A stretch of 64,000 bases of DNA from Polaribacter litorisediminis (GTDB taxonomy: Bacteria; Bacteroidota; Bacteroidia; Flavobacteriales; Flavobacteriaceae), in contig NZ_CP082966.1 of the NCBI RefSeq assembly GCF_019968605.1, positions 3,957,501 through 4,021,500 of the forward strand, written 5' to 3'. The notes under the pieces were generated by a model. It did no database searches. It saw only the letters and a program-made list of their open reading frames with translations, and had not been told where the DNA came from. Below are positions 1-8,637 of the stretch, one piece after another (within the stretch, counting starts at the first letter, position 1; the number at the start of each line of letters is the position of its first letter). Made by a program: the position numbers and the translations under genes.

Positions 1-134
1 AGGAATTTTTAACAAAGTGGCCTAAGAAAATTAGTCACAAAATTACTAGGAAGTCCATTTTCAGTAATTAAAATGATAACAATTAACTCTTATATTATTT
101 ATTTTTTAAATTTGTTAAAAACCAAAAATAAAGT

Positions 135-1919
135 TTGATCAACAACAAATCCATAGCAGTTCTTCCTTTCGTCAATATGAGTAACAATATTGAAAACGAA
201 TACTTCTGCGATGGCTTAACAGAAGAAATCATTACTGCATTAGCAAAAATCAAACAACTTTCTGTTACTTCCCGTACTTCTTCATTTTTTTTTAAAAACA
301 AATCAGTTACAGCAAAAGAAATAAGAGAAAAATTAAAGGTAGCTACGTTTATTGAAGGAAGTATTAGAGTATCTAGAAATAAAATGCGTATTACAGTGCA
401 AATGATTGATACTGTAGATGACTTTCATTTCTGGTCAGAAACCTTTGATAGAAACCCTAAAAATATTTTTGAAATTCAAGATGAAATTAGTTTGTTTATA
501 GCTGAAAAATTACGTGAACATCTTGGGCATTTAGAAATAGAAAATAAGCTAGTTGAACCCATTGATGTGCCGGTAGCTATTTATAGAGAATACCTGAAAG
601 GAAGATATTACATCATGAAGTTAGATTATAAAAACTCTATTAAGGGAATCAATATTTTAACTGAAGTAATACATAAATCACCTAATTTTTCGAGCCCTTA
701 CCTAGATGTTAATTTAGCTTATGTTAACATGGGAACCATGGGACTTTTACCTGCATTCGAGGCCTACGAGAAGGCGCAGCCTTATTTGTCGAAGGCATTA
801 AAGCTAGATCCAAACTCATCAAGGTCACAATTAAATATGGCGTGGATAGAATGCTGGCAGAACTGGAATCTTAAGAAAGCGTATGAACACGCCAACAAAG
901 CTTTGGAAATTCAACAAGCAGACGATATTTACTTAACCATTTCTAATTTTTTGACTGTGGAAGGAAAATTAGATGCAGCAAGTAATTATCTAGACAAAGC
1001 ATTACAATTAGATCCTTATGCTGCTATCAATCATCATTATAAGGGGTTTTTATATTACTTAAAAGAAGAATACAATACGGCAATACCTTTCTTGAAAAAG
1101 GCTTTGGATCTAGACCCTAAGTTACCCTTTCCACCAATTTACATAGGCATATGTTTATTAATGTCGGATAAATCAAACGAAGCTTTGACATATTTCAATT
1201 CTCTTGAAGGTGTTTCTATAAAAGACCTCACAAAATTAGGTGGTAAAACTATGTGTTATGCAAAGCTCAATGAAAAGGAAAAATGCAATGATGGATTAAA
1301 AGAATTAGAAACCTATTTGACTTCTGCACTTGTAGATAAGGCATTTACGTTTTTGATATTGGTCAATGCTTTGTTGGGTAATGATGAAAAGGTAATCGAT
1401 TTAATAGAGCAAGCATACAACAAGCGCTTGCCATTAATTTTATTATTGAATCCATCACCAATTCTTAAACCAATAAAAAACAACAAAAGGTTTAAAGATA
1501 TTATGCTGAAAGCCATTCCAGATAATGTCAATTATAAAAGGAAGAAAAAATACAAACAGGCATTATTGGATACTAATGAAGTTAAAAAGTACAGCAAAGA
1601 GCTAGAGCAAATAATGTTAGACTACAAACTGTTTTTAAACCCAGACCTTTCCTTAAAAGATTTGGCATCTTATTTAGAGCTTCCTGCAAATTATGTGTCT
1701 CAATTAGTAAACCTAGGCTTTCAAAAAAACTTCTCTGAATACGTGAACACCTTTAGAGTTAATGAATTTAAAGAGCGTATTCTTCAAGAAGAAAATAATG
1801 GATTAACGATAATGGCTGTGGCTTACGATAGTGGTTTTAATTCTAAAACAGTGTTTAATACTTTCTTTAAAAAAATGGAAGGGATAACACCATACACCTA
1901 TCTTAAAAAGAATATTTAA
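135..1919 (+). CDS. TolB-like / TPR / AraC-type HTH regulator
   Basis: 594 residues. The first ~140 residues form the TolB/CyaE-like domain found in adenylate-cyclase-associated and flavobacterial regulators (KSIAVLPFVNMS, then a YFCDGLTEEI segment). Residues ~165-460 carry TPR-like helical repeats (for example LDPNSSRS, LDPYAAIN, LDPKLPFPP). Residues ~495-594 form an AraC-type helix-turn-helix ending GITPYTYLKKNI. It is probably a cytoplasmic transcription regulator with a protein- or ligand-sensing middle. The start is TTG: a TAA lies in frame two codons upstream, and the next ATG (codon 15) would cut into the conserved KSIAVLPF strand. No membrane segment is evident. The target genes are unknown. 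Confidence 0.85.
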   Translation: MINNKSIAVLPFVNMSNNIENEYFCDGLTEEIITALAKIKQLSVTSRTSSFFFKNKSVTAKEIREKLKVATFIEGSIRVSRNKMRITVQMIDTVDDFHFWSETFDRNPKNIFEIQDEISLFIAEKLREHLGHLEIENKLVEPIDVPVAIYREYLKGRYYIMKLDYKNSIKGINILTEVIHKSPNFSSPYLDVNLAYVNMGTMGLLPAFEAYEKAQPYLSKALKLDPNSSRSQLNMAWIECWQNWNLKKAYEHANKALEIQQADDIYLTISNFLTVEGKLDAASNYLDKALQLDPYAAINHHYKGFLYYLKEEYNTAIPFLKKALDLDPKLPFPPIYIGICLLMSDKSNEALTYFNSLEGVSIKDLTKLGGKTMCYAKLNEKEKCNDGLKELETYLTSALVDKAFTFLILVNALLGNDEKVIDLIEQAYNKRLPLILLLNPSPILKPIKNNKRFKDIMLKAIPDNVNYKRKKKYKQALLDTNEVKKYSKELEQIMLDYKLFLNPDLSLKDLASYLELPANYVSQLVNLGFQKNFSEYVNTFRVNEFKERILQEENNGLTIMAVAYDSGFNSKTVFNTFFKKMEGITPYTYLKKNI

Positions 1920-2097
1920 CAGTCAAAAATCCAAATAAAAAAATATATTTTTTTGCATTAATACAAGTACATATTTTTTTGACGAACCTCAAAATCATTT
2001 TTTGAGCACTTTAGAAGCTAGTATATTTTTCAAAAAATAATGAAAAGTTATCATCTTTATTACATACAGAAACAAAGATGATGGTATTAATAACCGC

Positions 2098-2397
2098 TTA
2101 TTTCTTTTCTGATATAAACACTTTTAAATCGGTAAAGGCTTTCTTTCGGTAAGGTATTAATTTTTTATAGTCTTCACTGTTAAATAATTTCTCCAAAGCT
2201 TCTTGGTTTGGAAATTCAACAACCATAATAAAGTCTGGTTTTTTTTCACCAATGACTCCATGTTTAATTGGGTATTTTACTGGTTTTGCACCAACCAATT
2301 CATATTTTGCTCTAATTTTAGACCTGTAATATTCAAAAGCTTCTTTCTCATTTAGATTCACAAAAGCTATAATAATGAGTATAATTTTAATATTCAT
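2098..2397 (-). CDS. DUF1330-like protein
   Basis: About 99 residues from the ATG at 2397 (MNIKIILIIIAFVNLNEKEA). A longer frame to 2442 exists, but its extra 15 residues are hydrophobic and unlike the family. The pattern EYYRSKIRAKYELVGAKPVK ... DFIMVVEFPNQEAL ... EDYKKLIPYRKK fits the small ferredoxin-fold DUF1330 family (dimeric alpha-beta barrel), whose function is not established. It is a lone gene on the minus strand between two + strand regulators. Confidence 0.7.
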   Translation of the reverse strand: MNIKIILIIIAFVNLNEKEAFEYYRSKIRAKYELVGAKPVKYPIKHGVIGEKKPDFIMVVEFPNQEALEKLFNSEDYKKLIPYRKKAFTDLKVFISEKK

Positions 2398-2549
2398 AAT
2401 GTATTGTTTCCCTATGAGTATATAGAACGTTAAAAAAATCACATTTTTTAATTTTAAAAAAAAAAAAAAATCACCGTAGTCAATTTAGTGTCTATTTGAA
2501 ATGTTGCATTTTCAGAAGTAGTCAGTGTGACTTTTTTTAATGCAATCGC

Positions 2550-2569
2550 ACTAATACTTTAGCATTAGT
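2550..2569. promoter_or_regulatory. Inverted repeat upstream of XRE gene
   Basis: ACTAAT and ATTAGT half-sites are separated by 8 bp, about 60 bp upstream of the XRE gene start. XRE regulators commonly bind such dyads near their own promoter, so autoregulation is a reasonable guess. The evidence is only the symmetry and the position. Confidence 0.3.
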
Positions 2570-2628
2570 ATGGTTTTACGGAAGTAAAGTTTTTTGCCAT
2601 CTATTGTCTTTACATAAAAAATGGACTT

Positions 2629-2829
2629 ATGAAAAATAAAATAAAAGAAGAACGTGCTATTTGTAAACTTACACAGGCAGAATTGGCAAGAAAAGTAGGG
2701 GTGTCTAGACAATCTATACATTTAATTGAAAAAAACAAGACGATTCCATCAACTGTATTAGCTTTAAAAATATCACGGATTTTCCAAAAACCAGTGAATG
2801 TTTTTTTTGAGCTCGATGAAAAGGAATAA
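2629..2829 (+). CDS. XRE-family helix-turn-helix regulator
   Basis: 66 residues, essentially one Cro/CI-type HTH: KLTQAELARKVGVSRQSIHL gives helices 2-3, followed by IEKNKTIPSTVLALKISRIF and a short acidic tail. The size and the VFFELDEKE tail match the small YgzD-like DNA-binding proteins common in Bacteroidetes and Firmicutes. It has no membrane partner next door. A dyad lies upstream and a good intrinsic terminator follows, so it is probably transcribed alone. Confidence 0.9.
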   Translation: MKNKIKEERAICKLTQAELARKVGVSRQSIHLIEKNKTIPSTVLALKISRIFQKPVNVFFELDEKE

Positions 2830-2865
2830 AAATCTTTTATTAGAGTTATAGCGGATAAAAAATTG

Positions 2866-2897
2866 GTTCTAATTTTTAAATTAGAACTTTCTTTTTA
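2866..2897 (+). terminator. Intrinsic terminator after XRE gene
   Basis: A perfect 10-bp stem (GTTCTAATTT / AAATTAGAAC) with a 2-nt loop, followed by the T-rich TTTCTTTTT, begins 37 bp after the XRE stop codon. Confidence 0.75.
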
Positions 2898-3078
2898 CTG
2901 TTTATAGTTAATTTTATGACATCACATTAGTAGCAGTTATAGACTGCTTGAGAGATTGTTTTACTTAAACAGCAATAATCTATGAATCAGTATCTTATGT
3001 TTATTTTAAAAAATAAATACAATTTTTTTGTGATTTTTTGAGTACTTCAAATACTAATAGCATGTAATTAATCTTTAA

Positions 3079-3564
3079 ATGCATACAAAAGAGGAATTTA
3101 TTCAACAAATAAAGGAGAACGAAGGTATTATTTATAAAGTTTCAAGGCTTTATACCAATAGTGCCGAAGATCAAAAAGATGTATATCAAGACATTGTATA
3201 TCAACTTTGGAAATCGTACCCTTCTTTTAAAAAGAATTCAAAAATGAGTACTTGGATGTATCGTGTTGCACTAAATACTGCCATCAGCAATTTGAAAAAA
3301 GAAAAAAGAAAAGGAACGCGAGTATCCATAGACCATGTTCTTTTTAATAAAATGGATCCAGTTGATACAGTAATGGAAGAGCGAATTACACTTTTATATG
3401 CGCATATAAAAAAACTAAGTATTGTAGAAAAAGGAATCATATTACTTTACTTAGAAGGAAAAAACTATGATGAAATTGCTGCAATTACAGGGTTTACAAC
3501 TACCAATGTTGGTACACGTTTAGCGCGAATTAAACAAAAATTAAAATCTCAAATAAAAAAATAA
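3079..3564 (+). CDS. ECF-type RNA polymerase sigma factor
   Basis: 161 residues. Region 2 is at ~20-85 (SAEDQKDVYQDIVYQLWKSY, then STWMYRVALNTAISNLKK) and region 4 at ~105-158 (LSIVEKGIILLYLEGKNYDE, then TNVGTRLARIKQKLK). It directs core polymerase to a specific promoter set. It lies 7 bp upstream of a four-helix membrane protein, which suggests a sigma/membrane-partner pair without the FecR architecture. A standard ATG start is used. Confidence 0.9.
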   Translation: MHTKEEFIQQIKENEGIIYKVSRLYTNSAEDQKDVYQDIVYQLWKSYPSFKKNSKMSTWMYRVALNTAISNLKKEKRKGTRVSIDHVLFNKMDPVDTVMEERITLLYAHIKKLSIVEKGIILLYLEGKNYDEIAAITGFTTTNVGTRLARIKQKLKSQIKK

Positions 3565-3571
3565 AATAAAC

Positions 3572-4168
3572 ATGGAACTTGAAGAAATGAAATCCCTTTG
3601 GGAAGATATGAGTCAAAAAGTAGATCAACAAAAAGTATTAACAGATCAGTTAATTCTAGAGATGTCTAAAGAACGTTATGAAAATAGTATACGCAGAATT
3701 TCTGTGCCAGAAACGCTAAGTGCTTTTATCTGTTTTGCAGCTGTTTTTTTCCTAATCAGTAACTTTAGTCTGCTAGATGTTTGGTATTTACAACTTACGG
3801 GATTGCTTACTATAGTCGCATGTGTGTTACTACCAATTCTTTCATTAAAATCTATTAAAAAATTGGAAGCTATAGATGTATCTAAAGGCACTTACAAAGA
3901 GTCCTTAGTGAATTATGCAAAAGCGAAAGTAAGGTTTATGAAATTACAAAAAATTAGCTTTTATACCAGCTTTATAGTATTAATACTTGCTGTGATTTCT
4001 TTTGGTAAAATCATGAAAGGCATAAATGTTTTTACAATGACTGAAAAACTGAATTGGCTAGTCCCTTCAGGAATTGGAGTCTTATTTATATTCTCACAAT
4101 GGGTTTTGAAAAAATATAAAAAGGCTTCAGATTCAGCTAACAAAATTCTAAAAGAATTAGAAGAGTAA
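3572..4168 (+). CDS. Membrane protein, putative sigma-factor partner
   Basis: 198 residues. A soluble, highly charged N-terminus (MELEEMKSLWEDMSQKVDQQ) precedes about four hydrophobic segments near residues 50-65, 75-95, 130-150 and 163-178, and the C-terminus is charged. In Bacteroidetes such proteins (often called YxaI/DUF-type) sit directly after small ECF sigma genes and are presumed to restrain them. That role is inferred from the 7-bp spacing and shared strand; no recognised anti-sigma motif is visible. Confidence 0.65.
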   Translation: MELEEMKSLWEDMSQKVDQQKVLTDQLILEMSKERYENSIRRISVPETLSAFICFAAVFFLISNFSLLDVWYLQLTGLLTIVACVLLPILSLKSIKKLEAIDVSKGTYKESLVNYAKAKVRFMKLQKISFYTSFIVLILAVISFGKIMKGINVFTMTEKLNWLVPSGIGVLFIFSQWVLKKYKKASDSANKILKELEE

Positions 4169-4212
4169 CTCAAATAAGATTTAAAAACAAACAAATTATT
4201 AATTTTTAAAAT

Positions 4213-4227
4213 TCGAATAGTATTCGA
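4213..4227. promoter_or_regulatory. 15-bp palindrome upstream of hydrolase
   Basis: TCGAATAGTATTCGA is perfectly symmetric around one central base and ends 21 bp before the start of the alpha/beta hydrolase. It could be an operator for a dimeric repressor. No other copy was recognised in the window. Confidence 0.3.
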
Positions 4228-4247
4228 CAGGAAAAACACATCCAAAA

Positions 4248-5645
4248 ATGAAAACAATTATATCAATTACATTAATACTTACACTATTTATAGCAAGCGC
4301 TTTTTCTCAAGATATGTCAGGAGATTGGAGCGGAAAAACTAAAAGGGGTGACAAGGAAATCACATTTATATTTAATATCAAACAGGAAAATGGGAAATAT
4401 TCGGCAATAATGAATGTACCTACATTTAGAGTTTCTGGAATTAAACCTACAGCAACAACGTTTACAAACGGAAAGTTGATAATTGACGGTTCAAACGTTG
4501 GGATGTCTTATATAGCAGACTTTAATAGTGAATTACAACAATTTGAAGGAAACTATAAAGAAGGTGGTATAGAAATGGCCTTGAATTTAAAAAGAGGGAG
4601 CGTAGAAATAGAAGACCAACGCAGACCTCAAGAACCAGTAAAACCGTATCCCTACTATGAAGAAGAAGTAGTGTTTAAAAATAACCAAGCAAATATAACT
4701 TTAGCTGGTACCTTAACGTTACCTAATAAAAACGGTATATTTCCAGTAGCAATTTTAATTAGCGGAAGTGGTCCACAAGACCGAGATGAAACCTTTATGG
4801 GACATAAGCCCTTTTTAGTTTTAGCAGATCATCTAACCAAACAAGGCATTGGAGTGTTGCGTTTCGATGATCGTGGTCAAGGAGCATCTACTGGAGATTT
4901 TGGTAGTGCAACCACAGAAGATTTTTCTAAAGATGTACTAAGCGCTATTTCTTACTTAAAAACTAGAAAAGAAATAGACCAAACGAATATTGGTTTAATA
5001 GGGCATAGCGAAGGTGGTATCATTGCACCATTAGCGGCTAATAATTCAAACGATGTTGCCTTTATGGTTTTATTGGCTTCTACTGGTATTTCTGGAACAG
5101 AATTATCGGTTATGCAATCTAAAACATTACGTCAGTTTCCTGTAAAGGATGAAAAAGCATTTGAGGAAAATTCAAGAAAGGCAATCGCTATAGTTACATC
5201 TGATAAAAGTGAAGATATAATTAAAACAGAATTAACAGCACACTATAACAATTTTTTAAGACCAATATTGAGTGGCTTAAATGTACCAGAGAAAAATATA
5301 GACGCGTTAATCAGTAACCAAGTAAATACAAGTGTCAAACCTTGGTCACGTTACTTTTTACAATACAATCCAGCTGATGAATTTGAAAAATTACAAATCC
5401 CTGTGCTGTCTTTAAATGGTAGTAAAGATACCCAAGTGAATGCCAAAATAAATCAAAATGGAATACGTCAAGCTTTGATTAAAGGAAAAAATAAAGATTA
5501 TAAAGTGATAAAATTAGAAGGCTTAAATCACTTTTTTCAAGAGTGTGAAACGGGTAAAATGGATGAGTATCGTAAAATTGAACAAACATTTTCCCCAATA
5601 GCATTGAAAGAAATATCAAATTGGATTTTAGGGCATATAAATTAA
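4248..5645 (+). CDS. Secreted alpha/beta hydrolase (S33-like)
   Basis: 465 residues with a signal peptide (MKTIISITLILTLFIASAFS). An N-terminal beta-rich domain (~21-120) starts DMSGDWSGKT. An alpha/beta-hydrolase domain (~140-465) has the oxyanion strand LISGSGPQDRD, the nucleophile elbow GHSEGG (Ser254), an acid region LSLNGSKDTQV and a terminal His in GLNHFF. This matches the secreted serine-aminopeptidase/esterase-like proteins common in Bacteroidetes. The substrate is unknown and could be an ester or a peptide. The enzyme is probably periplasmic. Confidence 0.85.
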   Translation: MKTIISITLILTLFIASAFSQDMSGDWSGKTKRGDKEITFIFNIKQENGKYSAIMNVPTFRVSGIKPTATTFTNGKLIIDGSNVGMSYIADFNSELQQFEGNYKEGGIEMALNLKRGSVEIEDQRRPQEPVKPYPYYEEEVVFKNNQANITLAGTLTLPNKNGIFPVAILISGSGPQDRDETFMGHKPFLVLADHLTKQGIGVLRFDDRGQGASTGDFGSATTEDFSKDVLSAISYLKTRKEIDQTNIGLIGHSEGGIIAPLAANNSNDVAFMVLLASTGISGTELSVMQSKTLRQFPVKDEKAFEENSRKAIAIVTSDKSEDIIKTELTAHYNNFLRPILSGLNVPEKNIDALISNQVNTSVKPWSRYFLQYNPADEFEKLQIPVLSLNGSKDTQVNAKINQNGIRQALIKGKNKDYKVIKLEGLNHFFQECETGKMDEYRKIEQTFSPIALKEISNWILGHIN

Positions 5646-5691
5646 TGAGTTCGGATGCTTTAATCAAAATAATTCAACAATAACCTTTACA

Positions 5692-5699
5692 TAGTTTTG
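5692..5699 (+). promoter_or_regulatory. Bacteroidetes-type -7 element
   Basis: TAGTTTTG matches the TAnnTTTG -7 consensus of Bacteroidetes housekeeping promoters and lies 21 bp before the DJ-1/PfpI start. The -33 element is not clear. Confidence 0.4.
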
Positions 5700-5720
5700 T
5701 AATAATAATACATTCAAATT

Positions 5721-6842
5721 ATGAAAAATTATATAACCTTATTACTGTTGCTCATAACTGCATCAACTTTTTCGCAATCAACTTCAAAAATTCAAAAGAG
5801 GGTTTTAATTGTACTAAGTAGTTATGGTAAAGATAATGGCAATGCAAGACCAGGTTTTGAGTTTGAGGAATTTGTGGATGCCTACAATATATTTACTCAA
5901 AATAATGTAAAGGTTATTATAGCAAGTCCCAAAGGAGGTAGCGTCACAGCAGATATATTCGACGCAACCAAAGAAAAAAATAAGGCGTTTTTAACCAATG
6001 AAAATACAGCTTACTTGTTGAAGCAAACAGTAGCTACTGCACAGGTAGATGCTGATAATTTTGATGCTATTTATATTATTGGTGGTAAGGGAGCTATGTT
6101 CGATATTCCATATGACCCTTCATTACAAGATATAATACTAAAACTATACAATCGAAAAGGTACAGTTTTGGCGTCTGTTTGTCATGGTACTTCTGCCTTT
6201 ATTCATGTGAAACACCAAAACAAATTTATTTTAGATAAGGAAAGGATTACGGGTTTTTCTAACGAAGAAGAAAATATTTTTAAGAGTCAATGGATTGATG
6301 AATTCCCTTTTTTATTAGAAGATGCTCTAAAGTCTAGAGGTGCAAAATATCAAAAAAGTAGTTTTATGTTAGAAAACGTGGTCATTTCAGGCAAGTTTAT
6401 AACAGGGCAAAATCCGGCTTCCACAAAAGTTTCGGCAGAAGCTGTAGTGCAGGCTTTGGGCAACAAGCTTGAGCACAGAAGCATTTCCAAGCAAGATGCA
6501 ACATTAGATTTTATAAAGAAATTCCTAAATAACCAACTTAATAAAAATGAATTATTTAAAGAAAGTAGTGAAGGTAGTTATCATTATAAACTCATAGCAA
6601 CCTATGGATTTATCCTTATCCAAAACACAAAAAATAATAAAGAGAACTTAGAAAATGGGATAGACTTAATCTCGTTTGCCAAACCATATTTTTTTAATAA
6701 AAACTTTCAATTGTTAGTTGCAAAATCACAAATAAAAATTGGCAAATTGAAACAGGCTAAACAAACTCTTGAAGAGTTAATTGAAAAAGATTTTTTAAAA
6801 AAGGAAGCGTTAGCATTGCTAAATGAAATAACGAAAAGTTAA
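5721..6842 (+). CDS. Secreted DJ-1/PfpI protein with C-terminal extension
   Basis: 373 residues with a signal peptide (MKNYITLLLLLITASTFSQS). Residues ~25-245 form a DJ-1/PfpI (Hsp31-like) fold: a conserved Glu in GFEFEEF (~47-50), FDAIYIIGGKGAMFD, and the nucleophile Cys154 in SVCHGTSAF. The family includes glyoxalase III, chaperone and amidotransferase-like proteins, and the real activity cannot be assigned. Residues ~260-373 are a helical extension ending KLKQAKQTLEELIEKDFLKK that looks like one or two TPR-type hairpins. The gene lies 3 bp upstream of the amidohydrolase gene, so they are co-transcribed. Confidence 0.8.
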   Translation: MKNYITLLLLLITASTFSQSTSKIQKRVLIVLSSYGKDNGNARPGFEFEEFVDAYNIFTQNNVKVIIASPKGGSVTADIFDATKEKNKAFLTNENTAYLLKQTVATAQVDADNFDAIYIIGGKGAMFDIPYDPSLQDIILKLYNRKGTVLASVCHGTSAFIHVKHQNKFILDKERITGFSNEEENIFKSQWIDEFPFLLEDALKSRGAKYQKSSFMLENVVISGKFITGQNPASTKVSAEAVVQALGNKLEHRSISKQDATLDFIKKFLNNQLNKNELFKESSEGSYHYKLIATYGFILIQNTKNNKENLENGIDLISFAKPYFFNKNFQLLVAKSQIKIGKLKQAKQTLEELIEKDFLKKEALALLNEITKS

Positions 6843-6845
6843 TTC

Positions 6846-8405
6846 ATGAAGAGAAAAGTTTTGTTTTTTTTAAAAGCTAGTGGCGCATTCATTTGTGTAA
6901 TACTTACAGTTTTTGCGATAGCTTATTTATGGCCGATGAGTACCTTACAGCCACCAAAATTATCAGAGCAGACCATCATTAAAAATGTAAATATTGTTGA
7001 TGTTGCAACAGGTGAAATTGCCAAGCATCGGTTTGTTTTAATAGAGCACTCTCGAATTACAAAAGTTGATACTACGAATATCACAGCTTCTGATGATGCA
7101 CTAATTATCGATGGTACGGACAAATTCCTCATTCCTGGATTATGGGACATGCACACCCATTCTAACCAACATTCAGCATGGTTGCATCACCCGCTTTACA
7201 TTGCGAATGGAATAACTGGTGTTAGAGACATGTCTGGTCAATTAAATGAAAGAGATAGTTATTGGGTGGGTAGTAAAGAACGTTTGCAATGGAATAAAGA
7301 TTTAGAAAATAACATAAGAGTCACACCAAGATACGTGTTACAGAGCAGTTACCAAATGGATGGTGAAAAAGCCATTCCTGAAGAGTCCCCCAACTTTTTT
7401 AAACTGCAAAAGCCATCTCAGGTTGATTCATTATTACAATTTTATAAAAATGAAAAGGTTGATTTTATTAAAGTTTACCAACAGTTACCAAAAGACACTT
7501 ACACAGAACTAGCTAAAAAAGCGCCTAATTACGGTTTGCATTTGGCAGGTCATAAACCGATGTTTTTAAGCTTAGAAGAAGCGGTTAATCTAGGTCAAAG
7601 AAGTTTTGAACATGGTCGTATTTTTATATACGAGTGTTTTCCGGAAGCTGATAGTTTAAAAAGCCCAACCAATTGGAAGCAATATTTCTCGAAATCAAAA
7701 GCAAAGATTGTACAAGAGTTTGACAGTATTCAAGCAAAAGCTTTAATGCGATTAATGCACAAAAAAAATACCTATTGGACCCCAACTTTGCAAACCTTAA
7801 AATTTGAAGCTAATGCACATAAGGAAGTCTTTACAAACAATAAAAATCTAAAATATATAACCAAAGTTAGAAAACAGTTATGGTGGAAATATGATACAAA
7901 CCATAACAAAGAGAAAAATCTCAAAAGTACTGGTAATATCGTAAGTGAACAATTTTTTGAGGCTTCAAAAAAACAAGTAGCGATGGCACATAAAATAGGT
8001 GTGCCCATTATGGCAGGTACCGATGTTACAGATTCTTATGTATTTGCGGGTTTTAGTTTACACGATGAATTATTTGAATTAACAACAAGTGGGATATCCA
8101 ATCTCGAGGCGTTACAATCTGCTACTTTAGTTCCTGCAAAATTTTCGAACATGGAAGAGCATTATGGCTCTGTTGAAATTGGTAAAAAAGCAGATCTGGT
8201 GTTATTAAATAAAAACCCATTAAGCGATATTAAAAACACAAAAGAAATTAATGGCGTCATAATAAATGGTATGTATTATGATGAAGAAAAACTCAATGAA
8301 CTTAAAGAGTTTACAGAAACAGCTGCTAGCAGCTTTCATATGAATGTAAAAACATTGATAAGCTTGGTTCATAGTCCATTAATTCGAGTGCAGTTTGCCG
8401 ATTAA
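6846..8405 (+). CDS. Amidohydrolase-family protein
   Basis: 519 residues. An N-terminal membrane anchor (~8-30) is followed by an amidohydrolase barrel. Metal ligands visible are His103 and His105 (DMHTHSN), later His residues in LHLAGHKP and SFEHG, and the Asp of AGTDVTD near residue 396. The C-terminal part KKADLVLLNKNPL is typical of imidazolonepropionase-like or secreted prolidase-like amidohydrolases. It is probably anchored in the envelope with a periplasmic active site. The substrate is unknown. It forms an operon with the DJ-1/PfpI gene. Confidence 0.85.
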   Translation: MKRKVLFFLKASGAFICVILTVFAIAYLWPMSTLQPPKLSEQTIIKNVNIVDVATGEIAKHRFVLIEHSRITKVDTTNITASDDALIIDGTDKFLIPGLWDMHTHSNQHSAWLHHPLYIANGITGVRDMSGQLNERDSYWVGSKERLQWNKDLENNIRVTPRYVLQSSYQMDGEKAIPEESPNFFKLQKPSQVDSLLQFYKNEKVDFIKVYQQLPKDTYTELAKKAPNYGLHLAGHKPMFLSLEEAVNLGQRSFEHGRIFIYECFPEADSLKSPTNWKQYFSKSKAKIVQEFDSIQAKALMRLMHKKNTYWTPTLQTLKFEANAHKEVFTNNKNLKYITKVRKQLWWKYDTNHNKEKNLKSTGNIVSEQFFEASKKQVAMAHKIGVPIMAGTDVTDSYVFAGFSLHDELFELTTSGISNLEALQSATLVPAKFSNMEEHYGSVEIGKKADLVLLNKNPLSDIKNTKEINGVIINGMYYDEEKLNELKEFTETAASSFHMNVKTLISLVHSPLIRVQFAD

Positions 8406-8489
8406 AAGATTTTGTTCTGATTCTTAAAGTAGAACTTTCTAGTTCAGAACACTATGTATTTTTATAATGAATTAGAAATTAAGGTAAAT

Positions 8490-8636
8490 ATGAAAACTAA
8501 AAAAGGAGTAAAATTAGGGATAGGGATTATACTAGGTTCTATAGTTGGCTACTTAACCTCAAATATGCAAATATGGTTTATTCTAGGAATTGCTATAGGT
8601 GCTGCGTTAGAATATAATGGCAAAAAAAAATCATAA
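8490..8636 (+). CDS. Small two-helix membrane protein
   Basis: 48 residues from the ATG at 8490 (MKTKKGVKLGIGIILGSIVG). The open frame reaches back to 8454, but the internal ATG gives a normal Lys-rich leader. There are two short hydrophobic stretches, then EYNGKKKS. It is 1 bp upstream of the serine hydrolase gene, so co-transcribed. Similar tiny GxxxG-rich proteins are frequent beside serine hydrolases in Flavobacteriia. The function is unknown. Confidence 0.55.
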   Translation: MKTKKGVKLGIGIILGSIVGYLTSNMQIWFILGIAIGAALEYNGKKKS

Positions 8637-8637
8637 A

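Noticed and set aside
2452..2470. A-rich homopolymer tract
   Set aside because: It lies in an intergenic AT-rich region upstream of a minus-strand gene, with no sign of function.
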